Source: Trichomonas vaginalis G3
Taxonomy: Eukaryota > Parabasalia > Trichomonadida > Trichomonadidae
Length of the DNA stretch: 36,719 nucleotides
Assembly (NCBI RefSeq): GCF_026262505.1
Contig: NC_067206.1
Coordinates: 8,474,878-8,511,596 of the forward strand
Reading direction: 5' to 3'
Part shown: positions 17,927-30,638 of the stretch, one piece after another
Position numbering within the stretch: the stretch's first letter is position 1
Layout of the letters: every line of letters starts with the position of its first letter
Notes under the pieces: generated by a model
The model's database searches: none
The model's input: only the letters and a program-made list of their open reading frames with translations
Told to the model about the DNA's origin: nothing
Translations under genes and position numbers: made by a program

Positions 17927-18299
17927 CATTCTATATGCCTATGAAAAGTACTCTCAAAACTAACTTTTTCCTAATTATAATTAAATCTAGAATATTGTAT
18001 TATGCTTAGTGTTATTTCATTTTTCTCATTCAATTTAGAATTTACAAATGTCAAAAATTGAGAGCTGTCACTTTTGATGAATTTCTGTTTATTACATAGC
18101 ATTAATAAAAAAATCATTTGTTCTGATTAATATTTATCCAATAATAATATATATTCATTTTTGAATTTAATTAGCTTTTTTAAAGCTTAATATTTAATAA
18201 TATTATTATTCAACATTCTTAATAAAATAAGATATATGCTTTATGTCTAATATATGTTTTGTAGAAATTTCGAGGAAATATCAAGGTTTCAACATCACT

Positions 18300-18530
18300 T
18301 CACTTCCACCATTTCGTCTTACGAAAGTTTAATTGTATGATTAAATACTTGGGCCATTCTAATATTTCATCTTTTTGAAATCGATTTTGCTCAATAGGAT
18401 ATGTATTAAAATATTTTTCCAATGCATCCAATAAATTATCCGTGCCATTTATTGATATATCAAGAAAGTCGTTTTGTTTTGTTTCTATCGGGGTAATACG
18501 ATGTGAAAAGTGACAAAAATATACTATGAT
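18300..18530 (-). pseudogene. Ubiquitin-specific protease fragment, copy 3
   Basis: Identical in layout and reading frame to the fragment at 133-363. It is a relic of the central C19 region only. Confidence 0.55.
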
Positions 18531-18549
18531 TTATATTTCATTGTATAAT

Positions 18550-18668
18550 AAAGTCGAGAAGGGAGTCCTAACCTTAAGAAAGGGCTCTCTTCTCGACTTT
18601 CTGCTGCAATCTCACTCGAATTGCGCGTATATACTGCTTCTTTCATTAGAAGTAGTATATACGCGCAA
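18550..18668. repeat. Two long hairpins opening the hairpin island, copy 3
   Basis: Same two stems, loops and linker as at 383-501. Confidence 0.85.
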
Positions 18669-18853
18669 CAATATGCCATGGCAAGTGCACTTGTCGCCAC
18701 TTTTAATGTTTCTCAAATGCAATGCGGGAAGGAGTGGCAATATAGTACTTGGGTAGTTGTGGAGTTATGTGTTAGGAGAGGGAACAGGACAAATTTGCCA
18801 CACGGCACTTTTTTTTAAAAAAAATTAATGGAGCGGAGCGATACTCTGCTGCA

Positions 18854-19507
18854 GGAGCCCCAAGGCTCCCAATCATTACGAAAGGGAGCCTCAGGGCTCC
18901 TGAGAATCCATCAGCAGAGGCCTTTTCATTTGGCCTCTGCTGATCAAAGATTCGGCGAAGCCATTCTTCGTCTCAGGAGCCCCAAGGCTCCCAATCATTA
19001 CGAAAGGGAGCCTCAGGGCTCCTGAGAATCCATCAGTAGAGGCCTTTTCATTTGGCCTCTGCTGATCAAAGATTCGGCGAAGCCATTCTTCGTCTCAGGA
19101 GCCCCAAGGCTCCCAATCATTACGAAAGGGAGCCTCAGGGCTCCTGAGAATCCATCAGTAGAGGCCTTTTCATTTGGCCTCTGCTGATCAAAGATTCGGC
19201 GAAGCCATTCTTCGTCTCAGGAGCCCCAAGGCTCCCAATCATTACGAAAGGGAGCCTCAGGGCTCCTGAGAATCCATCAGAGGCCTTTTCATTTGGCCTC
19301 TGCTGATCAAAGATTCGGCGAAGCCATTCTTCGTCTCAGGAGCCCCAAGGCTCCCAATCATTACGAAAGGGAGCCTCAGGGCTCCTGAGAATCCATCAGT
19401 AGAGGCCTTTTCATTTGGCCTCTGCTGATCAAAGATTCGGCGAAGCCATTCTTCGTCTCAGGAGCCCCAAGGCTCCCAATCATTACGAAAGGGAGCCTCA
19501 GGGCTCC
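18854..19507. repeat. GC-rich 122-bp minisatellite, 6 main hairpins, copy 3
   Basis: H1 starts at 18854, 18976, 19098, 19220, 19339 and 19461. The fourth period is 119 bp because three bases of the H2 left arm are missing (CATCAGAGG near 19276), which would leave a bulge in the stem. The variable base order is C T T (deleted) T. Confidence 0.97.
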
Positions 19508-19516
19508 TGAGAAACC

Positions 19517-19811
19517 TCTTTGAGAAGGTTTTCTTTAAGAAAACCTTCTCAAAGATGATTGTCAGCATTCACTCAAAATCTACCAAGAGTTTCAAAGTTT
19601 CAAATCTATCTGAAATGAAGCTTTGAATCTCTTGTATATCTAATTGTAGAGGTACCTTTTCAAAATGTCTTCTATTGATTAAATTTAATCAGTAAAAGTC
19701 ATTTTGAAAAGGTACATCTCTATAATTGCTATTGAGCATTCACTCTTGGAACCTTGGAGCTCTTGTGTAGTGCATGAAAACTCCAAGATTCTAGAATAAA
19801 ACATATATCAT
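19517..19811. repeat. Four further hairpins closing the island, copy 3
   Basis: Same four stems and doubled AGCATTCACTC linker as at 1475-1769. Confidence 0.88.
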
Positions 19812-19898
19812 AGACATAATTTCTTCAAATATAATTTAAGGTTATTTTTTAAAAAATTAGAACAGCGTAATTTAAGGTTATTGAAAAGTGACACTTGA

Positions 19899-20246
19899 CA
19901 AATTTATCCCGCACTCTTCAAAAATAAGGAAATTTTGATAAATATCCTCATCGCTATTATCATAAAAGATTCAATATCCCTTTCGATATTTAATGACAAA
20001 TTTGAAAAGGTGTTTGAAATTCTTTCGGATTTTGTTGAATTTAACCCAAAATTTATTATTAATTGTTTACAAGAAATTTTATTTAACTCTTCTTGTAAAG
20101 AAAACTTTGCCAATATTTTGAATGCATTTGAAAATTCCGAGCTTAGAATATATTTGGATGAATGCGAAGATGAAATCGATCCTGAAATTTTTGACTCTCT
20201 CAAAAATATGTATTCAATTTTAAATGAATCTAATTCTCATCAATAA
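19899..20246 (+). pseudogene. Coding fragment, helical C-terminal piece, copy 3
   Basis: Same frame and translation as the fragment at 1857-2204. Confidence 0.4.
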
Positions 20247-20777
20247 TAACATATGAATAAAAAATAAATGGATTTAATTTTTTTTATCAGTTTCAATAGA
20301 TTACAGTTATTTTTATTTTCTACAATATCTCATTACCAAATCGTTTTAACTCTTTGTATATCAAAGAATAATAATAAGTGACCTGTAATAACCATACTCA
20401 TAATGGATTAGACCTCAAATTATTTAAAATGTCAATTCAATATTATTAAATTACAATTTCTTTTATTCTAATAGATTTTAACTAGCCAATCATGATTACA
20501 AATATTGTAGCCTTCATTAACTCATAATATCGAAGAATATAACTTATATTCATGGACAATTTGTGATTAATTTCCAATAATATATAAAACCGACTCAAAT
20601 TAATCATGTTGGCATTAGCGCGCATCGATGCTCAATCTACCTGTAGTATTATAAGCTTATATTCCTATTTTTCAGCATTAAAATTGTGAATTACGTAATT
20701 TTGTCATAGTTTTACGTAATTTTAATTTTTTTTGATAAGAAAAAAATGACTTTAAGAAAAAACGAGATCACTCATAA

Positions 20778-21312
20778 TCTTTTTCTCAGAAAACTGCAGA
20801 GTATACAACAAATGTACTCAAACGTGCATTAAGCACAATACCTGGTCCCCATTTCGCTCTATGGACCGATAATGGTACAAAAAATAAAGAAAAATTGCAA
20901 AAACGTTCCCACTTTTTGAGAGGGATGTTTTGCAAAATAATTTTATGGACATCTCTGGAAAGTTTCATTTCAGTTTGATAATATATCCAACACCTATATA
21001 GAAGAGCCTTGCTGATTTGACCTGAAAGAGCGAAAGTTAGTTTTTTGATTTGAAAACCCTGCAATTTAATATTGTTAAGGACTCAATGTAGAAATATGAT
21101 ATAATATCATGTAGAGATCAATCATCTTCCAAAAATCTTCTATGTATGAAAGAAAAAAATTTGCAAAACGTACCTCTCAAGAAGTGGGAACGTTTTGCAC
21201 ACTCTCGAAAATAAAACACAATTTCATTAATTATTATGCGAAAGGGGAATTGAACATATTTTTATTCAACCAGATAATCCTCAGGCCAACAGATTTCGCA
21301 AAGAGAATTTCC
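20778..21312 (+). pseudogene. Fossil rve-type integrase core, interrupted by a MITE, copy 3
   Basis: Same broken relic as at 2736-3270, with the foldback element at 20896-21199 inside it. Confidence 0.5.
20896..21199. mobile_element. 304-bp foldback MITE, copy 3
   Basis: Same arms and interior as at 2854-3157. Confidence 0.65.
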
Positions 21313-21488
21313 CCAAACAGTAAGATTTTTCAAAAAAAAGAAATATAATGCGAAGAATTAAGATTAATCACCGAAAAAACAACTGATTTTACTTACTTTA
21401 ATGATTTTGAAGATATGCAAATTATCAGGAAGAAAGCTCAATATAACAAATAAAATAATATTCTAATTTGCAAGAATGGGTTTAATGA

Positions 21489-21737
21489 CTACGCACAAAT
21501 ACATAGCCTCATACATATCAACAAAGGTCTTGGGTCTCCGAGGTTCTCAATTTCATCAGAAACCGCTATATGATAACCAAGCTTACTCAGATCTACACAT
21601 AAATACATAGCCTCATACATATCAACAAAGGTCTCTCTACTCTTAAGTTCCAATTCCCAAAATTTTATTTTTATATTTATTGGCAAAAGGTAAAAGTTCC
21701 AAATTATCGTATCGTTAATTTTTAATTTGCTTTCAAA
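21489..21737 (-). pseudogene. Unidentified coding fragment with internal duplication, copy 3
   Basis: Same frame and same 34-bp duplication (21497-21530, 21601-21634) as at 3447-3695. Confidence 0.35.
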
Positions 21738-22251
21738 TTATATTTTTTGTACTTACGTTCAATTTTTATTTTTAATAAATTATTTATATTAAAATTTCGA
21801 AATATTCATAAATACATTCAATTCATATAATAATAGTCAATATCATCGTTTTGAGAAGATCAGATCCTACACAAAAACCATGGAGAGGATTGTATTTTCA
21901 ATGTATGCCTCTGGTCGAGCACTAAAAGCAAAAGCTAGACAGTTTTTAACCTGTATAATAAAAATGTATCATATATCTTTTTGGAAAATAAAAACAAATT
22001 TTTATTTATTCAATATTATATAAAAAGGTGTTGATATTGCAGGTTTTTCAGTATGTTTTCCATCCCAATAAAACTCAATATTAATCGATATATCTGAAAA
22101 ATACGAGGTGTCAAAGTGGTGAATTTCACCTCACTTCGTTTTGCTCCATTAAATTGACTCAATTTCATCCCTTTGCTGAGAATTTTTGTATTTGGAGGAT
22201 AATAATCTAAATAATTCGAAATATTTGTTACAATAACTATCAGTGCTTGAT

Positions 22252-23590
22252 TTAATGTTTGAATTTGATTGCTTCAAATTGCGCAATTTTAAGTAATTCG
22301 GCGTCAGATGTTAATTTTTTGCAAGAAGAATTAAATATATATGTGGGATTTGGTATTGCGTTTGATGTTTTGTTTGTTAATTCGTTGGATAAGGCTTTAT
22401 CTGGGTTCCACGGATGAATACCATACTGATGCATTGACTTAATCACAAGCATCAATTAAAATTCTTACAATTTTTAACCTTGGTTTTGGGGTATTTGATA
22501 AATTATCTTGCTCATATGTGTAAAGCGGAACATATTTTAACCTGTTATTCTTTGATCTCAAAGATGCTGCACATCCTACATCAAATAACTGGAGAACTAC
22601 TGTGCAGTAAGCTGGAAATGTCAAGAGTTCAATTCTGAAGAGACTCAAAAGTTTGCAAGTAAAATAACTTACTCGGCTGATATGATTATCACCGAATACG
22701 ATATTATGCTGAGCTGCTGTGATAGCATCAAGACTTGAGCGATATCTCTGGATTTCGATAATAAAAGTTAAATTAAAGATATCCCATATCTTCTTTGTCA
22801 TCCATCCATAAGATTGTCCTGTAAGGAATGCTCTCACGGAGCGGAGTTCCTGTGAACAATTTTATATTCCTGGAACAATAATAAATGGTTTCATCCGGTA
22901 TCCTTCAGAATTATATGGGAAGATACTAGTAACAAGCACAAATTCATGCTCTTCTTTGGTTAAAGGAGGGTTGCTTTCAGTGCAGATAACTTTGTAACGC
23001 TTTGATGAAGCAGAGATGTTTCATAAATACTCCACTTATTCCATGGATCAATTCCTGCCGTATACTGAAATTAATGTAAGAAGTTAGCAACTGTTGCTGT
23101 GTTACAGTACTTTGCTCGTTTTTCCTCATTTTCTTTTGAGCTTTTGATCTCAATGTTGAGATCAGAGCAAACTCTGTTTAACCATGATCTTGAGGGGAGA
23201 TATACTTCTAGCGAAGTAAACAATTCTTTTTCCTCTTGTTGGAAATTCGTCTGGATGAACAAGGCCAGCTAGATATAAAGCTCTGCTGTATCTATACTCC
23301 AGTAATTCGTAGGCAATCTGATAAGCTTCGATTACCTTTTCACATGCAAGACCTTTTGCTCTTTGATTGATTTCACCATAAAAATCAAGTAATTCGACCT
23401 CTGAAAGATACGATGGTTCTCCACCATTACATGTGGTTGTCCATACATTTTCCGCAATTGTATGTCGCAACTCTGCAGTTATTGAATCATCGCGTTCCAT
23501 GTGAAATTCATCTTTGTTATCAGTGTAGCACTTTTTGTTTAGTCTTCTTTTGAAGATTTTACGTTGAATACGAGACAAAACTGCTTTTTC
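22252..23590 (-). pseudogene. Broken pogo/Tigger-like (DDE_1) transposase, copy 3
   Basis: Same landmarks and the same frame changes as at 4210-5548. Confidence 0.8.
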
Positions 23591-24860
23591 TCAATGAAGT
23601 TTACATTTGGCTTTAATGTAATTAAGACTTTTCATGTCACTTTTTGTAAAGTTCATTTTCGGTACGGAACAAATGCATATATTAATGCATTAATTCTAAA
23701 TGTAATAAATTTTGTATCTTTGAAAATTTCAAAGTTAAAAAAAATTGGACTAATATTATTCGTCTTCAAATGTACTATGCAAATTAAAGTTTTTGGGCTA
23801 TGGATTCTGTGGGATAAGATTATTGAAATTTTGGATGTTCCTCGAATTGGCCAGAGATTCGAGTGTCAATGCCTTGTTCCATAACATAGTAATTGTGTTT
23901 GTGACTGAGCATATTTTTTTCTAAAATATAGAGATTAAAATTGTAAAAATCTTCATTTAAGGAGTTCCTGTTAAATGATTGTGACTTGATTATATTTGTG
24001 TCGTTTTTGGTAGTCTCTTTATTCGATTTTGATGAATTTATGTTCGAAATTCGGTATTTAACTAATAAGATTCAGAGTAAAACACTGGAAATCGGATATT
24101 CTCTATGCCAATGAACTGGACAATCTGTGTGTTTGGGAGGTGAAATTCCAAATTTTTTTGAAATCCCGAAAATGAAGATCAACCCTTTATTTTTGATTAA
24201 GATATTTTACAATTTCAGATTTTTTTGAATACTTTTGATTCGGTTTTGTTAAAAGCATATCAGCTAACTTGTTTTAAAAATCACATATTTTTATGTGGTA
24301 AGACGAAATGATGGAAGTGAGGCATATCTCAATATTTTCACCAGATCTTCAGGCATTTAGCATGGATATATAATTGTTATCATGATTTGTATTTAGTAAT
24401 ATTATTTAATCCAACTTATCAAAGCTAAACAAGATAAGAAATGCGTTTTAATTTTTTTTTCAAACAAAATTGAACAAAAAATACACTTAGAAGATATATT
24501 TCTTTAAGTTATTTATAGTAATGGAAATAATATGGTATATCTATCATTAACATATAAGCAGATCATACCTCTCTTGTGCCATGCAATTATGAATTAAGAA
24601 TTTTGTAAATTCAACTGTATATAATAATCTTTTAATTGAAAAACATCATCAGACCAAGAGATGTTAATCATGTGCATCTAATATAATTGTTTTTGTCTAG
24701 TGTTGAAAACAGAAATTCATCAAAAGTGACACCTCAGAAAAGCTATAATATTGAATTTTTGGAACTTTTGATAGAGCACGTTTTTAAATATTAATTAAAG
24801 TAAATGTATATTTTGTAAAGATTCTTTTTAATAAAAAATAAAATTTTGAAGAAGAACACA

Positions 24861-25313
24861 AAATCTTCTGAAAAATAATATCACATAAACTCATATTATT
24901 TTCTAATATATAACTATTTTATATAAAAATCAAATTCAATGATCTTAAAAGCGAAGGATAAACCTCAAAATTTACGAATATAATGAGTGGGAATATAATG
25001 CTTATCTATCATAAAACCATATGAAATATCAATTTTTGCTTTACGCCTAATTTTTGACGACAATTAGCAAAAAATGTTAAATGTTAACACTCAGTCCATT
25101 TGAATATGAAAAATAAAATTGACTTTGATTAAATGTTTTTATTTATCATGCAATTCTTCTTGCGACCAAAGATTTGAATAAAATTTCAAAAAATAAGATA
25201 GCTTAAAAATAATATACGGTAGTGTTTACTAATAGATGAATAGTATATAAATTCTATTAAAATGGATTTGATCCAAAAAGATATATAAAATTTGATCATA
25301 AATAAAATTGTTT
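24861..25313 (+). repeat. Left terminal inverted repeat, transposon copy 3
   Basis: 453 bp, identical in extent to 6819-7271. Confidence 0.9.
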
Positions 25314-25336
25314 AGAAGTCATTTAAAATGATGTAA

Positions 25337-26399
25337 TTATTCAAATTTTGCTAAAACCCATTCCTCTTTGATATATAACTCCCATTTTTGCATTTCTGGC
25401 TCGTACCAAAATTTTGAAACTTCGAATAATTCGTTAGGAGTGTAATTACTATTCGTTTTTGGATTTAATATCGAGAGATAAATGTGGTGTATTGTTGTAT
25501 TTTTCAATGAACTGCTGAACTGAGTCCTTGATTTGTTGAATATCATCCAACTCGTCTGGCAAAAACTTTTCTAAGCTTGGCCACAGGCGCTCCACCTTGC
25601 CGTTCTGTCTTGGCATATACGGCAAGGTGTGCTTCCAAACTATTCCGTTTTCCTGCATAACCTGGCCGAATTCACCGCGGTTTTCACCGCCGTTATCGGT
25701 CCAGATGCAGTAAGGGATAAACTCCTCTAAAAGTTTTCTTAAAATATTCGCTGTTGAGTTGGAAGACTTGTTTTTCAATAATTTAGTTTTGAGAACTTTA
25801 CGTGTCATATCATTCAATATGGCAAAGAATGGAAAAGAAACATTACCGTGAAGGTAATGAATATCGCAGTGCCATATCAAATTCTTTGATATGGCACGAT
25901 ATTTGGTAGGTGGATCTGCTGGTTTGTAATCTCTTTTTGAAGATAAACCTGATTCCATCATAAATTTTTCCACTTGATGAGGCTTTATTTTTTGTAAATT
26001 GTCAAAAATTTGATCTTTTGTCAAATCTTCTATATTTTCAAATTCTTTTGCAATTTCTTCTTTTTCTTTCTCACAATCGGGATTTTGAACAATATTTTGA
26101 AACCTTTTAATCAATAAATAAGTTTTTGAAATTCCTCCTTTATATTGTGAAACACAAGAATTAATTAATTGTTTTTGTTCAAATGTTGGTGGATTTGGTT
26201 TTCTGCCGCGACTAACTTTTGGTAATTCGATTTCTTGAAGTTGAAATGCTCTTCTTATTGTATTTTCGGCAACATTCAATTTAATTTTACCATTTTCCAA
26301 TTCAACTTCCTTTCCCACACTTTTGTAATATTCACCTTCTTCTATTCTTCTTTTAGCTTCAAATAGCCATTCTCTGTTTATAGATTTGGCAGTAGTCAT
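25337..26399 (-). pseudogene. DD34E rve-type transposase, frameshifted near C-terminus, copy 3
   Basis: The frame from the ATG at 26399 is open to 25449 (316 aa) and keeps D179, D235 and E270. One extra T at about 25465 then shifts the frame, replacing the last 40 or so residues with a short tail. The original C-terminal sequence (NYTPNELFEVSKFWYEPEM) remains readable in the neighbouring frame down to 25337. The extra base lies in a short T run, so a sequencing error is as likely as a true mutation. Confidence 0.85.
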
Positions 26400-26416
26400 A
26401 AAAGTGGTCCTTCTTT

Positions 26417-26421
26417 TGTGA
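26417..26421 (-). promoter_or_regulatory. Trichomonad-type initiator (TCACA) of transposase, copy 3
   Basis: Same TCACA, 20-nt leader before the ATG at 26399 of the frameshifted gene. Confidence 0.4.
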
Positions 26422-26497
26422 TAAGATTCAAATTTGAATGTGGATGATAAATAAAAATCAAAAATAATTGTTATAATTTAAATGAAGAAGTAATTTA

Positions 26498-26951
26498 AAA
26501 CGATTTTATTTATGATCAAATTTTATATATTTTTTTGGATCAAATCCATTTTAATAGAATTTATATACTATTCATCTATTAGTAAACACTACCGTATATT
26601 ATTTTTTAAGCTATCTTATTTTTTGAACTTTTATTCAAATCTTTGGTCGCAAGAAGAATTGCATGATAAATAAAAACATTTAATCAAAGTCAATTTTATT
26701 TTTCATATTCAAATGGACTGAGTGTTAACATTTAACATTTTTTGCTAATTGTCGTCAAAAATTAGGCGTAAAGCAAAAATTGATATTTCATATGGTTTTA
26801 TGATAGATAAGCATTATATTCCCACTCATTATATTCGTAAATTTTGAGGTTTATCCTTCGCTTTTAAGATCATTGAATTTGATTTTTATATAAAATAGTT
26901 ATATATTAGAAAATAATATGAGTTTATGTGATATTATTTTTCAGAAGATTT
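26498..26951 (-). repeat. Right terminal inverted repeat, transposon copy 3
   Basis: 454 bp: a T run is one base longer and an A is changed to C compared with copies 1 and 2. Confidence 0.9.
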
Positions 26952-27324
26952 CATTCTATATGCCTATGAAAAGTACTCTCAAAACTAACTTTTTCCTAAT
27001 TATAATTAAATCTAGAATATTGTATTATGCTTAGTGTTATTTCATTTTTCTCATTCAATTTAGAATTTACAAATGTCAAAAATTGAGAGCTGTCACTTTT
27101 GATGAATTTCTGTTTATTACATAGCATTAATAAAAAAATCATTTGTTCTGATTAATATTTATCCAATAATAATATATATTCATTTTTGAATTTAATTAGC
27201 TTTTTTAAAGCTTAATATTTAATAATATTATTATTCAACATTCTTAATAAAATAAGATATATGCTTTATGTCTAATATATGTTTTGTAGAAATTTCGAGG
27301 AAATATCAAGGTTTCAACATCACT

Positions 27325-27555
27325 TCACTTCCACCATTTCGTCTTACGAAAGTTTAATTGTATGATTAAATACTTGGGCCATTCTAATATTTCATCTTTT
27401 TGAAATCGATTTTGCTCAATAGGATATGTATTAAAATATTTTTCCAATGCATCCAATAAATTATCCGTGCCATTTATTGATATATCAAGAAAGTCGTTTT
27501 GTTTTGTTTCTATCGGGGTAATACGATGTGAAAAGTGACAAAAATATACTATGAT
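27325..27555 (-). pseudogene. Ubiquitin-specific protease fragment, copy 4
   Basis: Identical in layout and reading frame to the fragment at 133-363. It is a relic of the central C19 region only. Confidence 0.55.
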
Positions 27556-27574
27556 TTATATTTCATTGTATAAT

Positions 27575-27693
27575 AAAGTCGAGAAGGGAGTCCTAACCTT
27601 AAGAAAGGGCTCTCTTCTCGACTTTCTGCTGCAATCTCACTCGAATTGCGCGTATATACTGCTTCTTTCATTAGAAGTAGTATATACGCGCAA
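27575..27693. repeat. Two long hairpins opening the hairpin island, copy 4
   Basis: Same two stems, loops and linker as at 383-501. Confidence 0.85.
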
Positions 27694-27878
27694 CAATATG
27701 CCATGGCAAGTGCACTTGTCGCCACTTTTAATGTTTCTCAAATGCAATGCGGGAAGGAGTGGCAATATAGTACTTGGGTAGTTGTGGAGTTATGTGTTAG
27801 GAGAGGGAACAGGACAAATTTGCCACACGGCACTTTTTTTTAAAAAAAATTAATGGAGCGGAGCGATACTCTGCTGCA

Positions 27879-28657
27879 GGAGCCCCAAGGCTCCCAATCA
27901 TTACGAAAGGGAGCCTCAGGGCTCCTGAGAATCCATCAGCAGAGGCCTTTTCATTTGGCCTCTGCTGATCAAAGATTCGGCGAAGCCATTCTTCGTCTCA
28001 GGAGCCCCAAGGCTCCCAATCATTACGAAAGGGAGCCTCAGGGCTCCTGAGAATCCATCAGCAGAGGCCTTTTCATTTGGCCTCTGCTGATCAAAGATTC
28101 GGCGAAGCCATTCTTCGTCTCAGGAGCCCCAAGGCTCCCAATCATTACGAAAGGGAGCCTCAGGGCTCCTGAGAATCCATCAGTAGAGGCCTTTTCATTT
28201 GGCCTCTGCTGATCAAAGATTCGGCGAAGCCATTCTTCGTCTCAGGAGCCCCAAGGCTCCCAATCATTACGAAAGGGAGCCTCAGGGCTCCTGAGAATCC
28301 ATCAGCAGAGGCCTTTTCATTTGGCCTCTGCTGATCAAAGATTCGGCGAAGCCATTCTTCGTCTCAGGAGCCCCAAGGCTCCCAATCATTACGAAAGGGA
28401 GCCTCAGGGCTCCTGAGAATCCATCAGTAGAGGCCTTTTCATTTGGCCTCTGCTGATCAAAGATTCGGCGAAGCCATTCTTCGTCTCAGGAGCCCCAAGG
28501 CTCCCAATCATTACGAAAGGGAGCCTCAGGGCTCCTGAGAATCCATCAGTAGAGGCCTTTTCATTTGGCCTCTGCTGATCAAAGATTCGGCGAAGCCATT
28601 CTTCGTCTCAGGAGCCCCAAGGCTCCCAATCATTACGAAAGGGAGCCTCAGGGCTCC
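27879..28657. repeat. GC-rich 122-bp minisatellite, 7 main hairpins, copy 4
   Basis: H1 starts at 27879, 28001, 28123, 28245, 28367, 28489 and 28611. The variable H2 base order C C T C T T is the same as in copy 1 and different from the neighbouring copy 3. Confidence 0.97.
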
Positions 28658-28666
28658 TGAGAAACC

Positions 28667-28961
28667 TCTTTGAGAAGGTTTTCTTTAAGAAAACCTTCTC
28701 AAAGATGATTGTCAGCATTCACTCAAAATCTACCAAGAGTTTCAAAGTTTCAAATCTATCTGAAATGAAGCTTTGAATCTCTTGTATATCTAATTGTAGA
28801 GGTACCTTTTCAAAATGTCTTCTATTGATTAAATTTAATCAGTAAAAGTCATTTTGAAAAGGTACATCTCTATAATTGCTATTGAGCATTCACTCTTGGA
28901 ACCTTGGAGCTCTTGTGTAGTGCATGAAAACTCCAAGATTCTAGAATAAAACATATATCAT
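28667..28961. repeat. Four further hairpins closing the island, copy 4
   Basis: Same four stems and doubled AGCATTCACTC linker as at 1475-1769. Confidence 0.88.
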
Positions 28962-29048
28962 AGACATAATTTCTTCAAATATAATTTAAGGTTATTTTTT
29001 AAAAAATTAGAACAGCGTAATTTAAGGTTATTGAAAAGTGACACTTGA

Positions 29049-29396
29049 CAAATTTATCCCGCACTCTTCAAAAATAAGGAAATTTTGATAAATATCCTCA
29101 TCGCTATTATCATAAAAGATTCAATATCCCTTTCGATATTTAATGACAAATTTGAAAAGGTGTTTGAAATTCTTTCGGATTTTGTTGAATTTAACCCAAA
29201 ATTTATTATTAATTGTTTACAAGAAATTTTATTTAACTCTTCTTGTAAAGAAAACTTTGCCAATATTTTGAATGCATTTGAAAATTCCGAGCTTAGAATA
29301 TATTTGGATGAATGCGAAGATGAAATCGATCCTGAAATTTTTGACTCTCTCAAAAATATGTATTCAATTTTAAATGAATCTAATTCTCATCAATAA
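29049..29396 (+). pseudogene. Coding fragment, helical C-terminal piece, copy 4
   Basis: Same frame and translation as the fragment at 1857-2204. Confidence 0.4.
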
Positions 29397-29927
29397 TAAC
29401 ATATGAATAAAAAATAAATGGATTTAATTTTTTTTATCAGTTTCAATAGATTACAGTTATTTTTATTTTCTACAATATCTCATTACCAAATCGTTTTAAC
29501 TCTTTGTATATCAAAGAATAATAATAAGTGACCTGTAATAACCATACTCATAATGGATTAGACCTCAAATTATTTAAAATGTCAATTCAATATTATTAAA
29601 TTACAATTTCTTTTATTCTAATAGATTTTAACTAGCCAATCATGATTACAAATATTGTAGCCTTCATTAACTCATAATATCGAAGAATATAACTTATATT
29701 CATGGACAATTTGTGATTAATTTCCAATAATATATAAAACCGACTCAAATTAATCATGTTGGCATTAGCGCGCATCGATGCTCAATCTACCTGTAGTATT
29801 ATAAGCTTATATTCCTATTTTTCAGCATTAAAATTGTGAATTACGTAATTTTGTCATAGTTTTACGTAATTTTAATTTTTTTTGATAAGAAAAAAATGAC
29901 TTTAAGAAAAAACGAGATCACTCATAA

Positions 29928-30462
29928 TCTTTTTCTCAGAAAACTGCAGAGTATACAACAAATGTACTCAAACGTGCATTAAGCACAATACCTGGTCCCC
30001 ATTTCGCTCTATGGACCGATAATGGTACAAAAAATAAAGAAAAATTGCAAAAACGTTCCCACTTTTTGAGAGGGATGTTTTGCAAAATAATTTTATGGAC
30101 ATCTCTGGAAAGTTTCATTTCAGTTTGATAATATATCCAACACCTATATAGAAGAGCCTTGCTGATTTGACCTGAAAGAGCGAAAGTTAGTTTTTTGATT
30201 TGAAAACCCTGCAATTTAATATTGTTAAGGACTCAATGTAGAAATATGATATAATATCATGTAGAGATCAATCATCTTCCAAAAATCTTCTATGTATGAA
30301 AGAAAAAAATTTGCAAAACGTACCTCTCAAGAAGTGGGAACGTTTTGCACACTCTCGAAAATAAAACACAATTTCATTAATTATTATGCGAAAGGGGAAT
30401 TGAACATATTTTTATTCAACCAGATAATCCTCAGGCCAACAGATTTCGCAAAGAGAATTTCC
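29928..30462 (+). pseudogene. Fossil rve-type integrase core, interrupted by a MITE, copy 4
   Basis: Same broken relic as at 2736-3270, with the foldback element at 30046-30349 inside it. Confidence 0.5.
30046..30349. mobile_element. 304-bp foldback MITE, copy 4
   Basis: Same arms and interior as at 2854-3157. Confidence 0.65.
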
Positions 30463-30638
30463 CCAAACAGTAAGATTTTTCAAAAAAAAGAAATATAATG
30501 CGAAGAATTAAGATTAATCACCGAAAAAACAACTGATTTTACTTACTTTAATGATTTTGAAGATATGCAAATTATCAGGAAGAAAGCTCAATATAACAAA
30601 TAAAATAATATTCTAATTTGCAAGAATGGGTTTAATGA

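Larger units (their letters stand above)
9144..18167. repeat. Tandem macrosatellite unit, copy 2 (9,024 bp)
   Basis: Direct repeat of copy 1. It has 6 main minisatellite hairpins, lacks two bases near 9670 (GTCCAC where the other copies have GTCGCCAC), and has the three bases in the transposase gene and the two bases near 18069 that copy 1 lacks. These indels and the missing 122-bp repeat account exactly for the length difference from copy 1. Confidence 0.98.
24861..26951 (-). mobile_element. DD34E transposon with long TIRs, copy 3
   Basis: Arms 24861-25313 and 26498-26951. The right arm carries one extra T and one A-to-C change that the left arm does not. The transposase gene inside is frameshifted, so this copy would be non-autonomous. 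Confidence 0.75.
18168..27192. repeat. Tandem macrosatellite unit, copy 3 (9,025 bp)
   Basis: Direct repeat of copies 1 and 2. It has 6 main minisatellite hairpins, one 122-bp repeat shortened to 119 bp, one extra base in the transposase gene that shifts the frame near the C-terminus, and one extra T plus an A-to-C change in the right transposon arm near 26605-26630. The last two changes are shared with copy 4. Confidence 0.98.
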
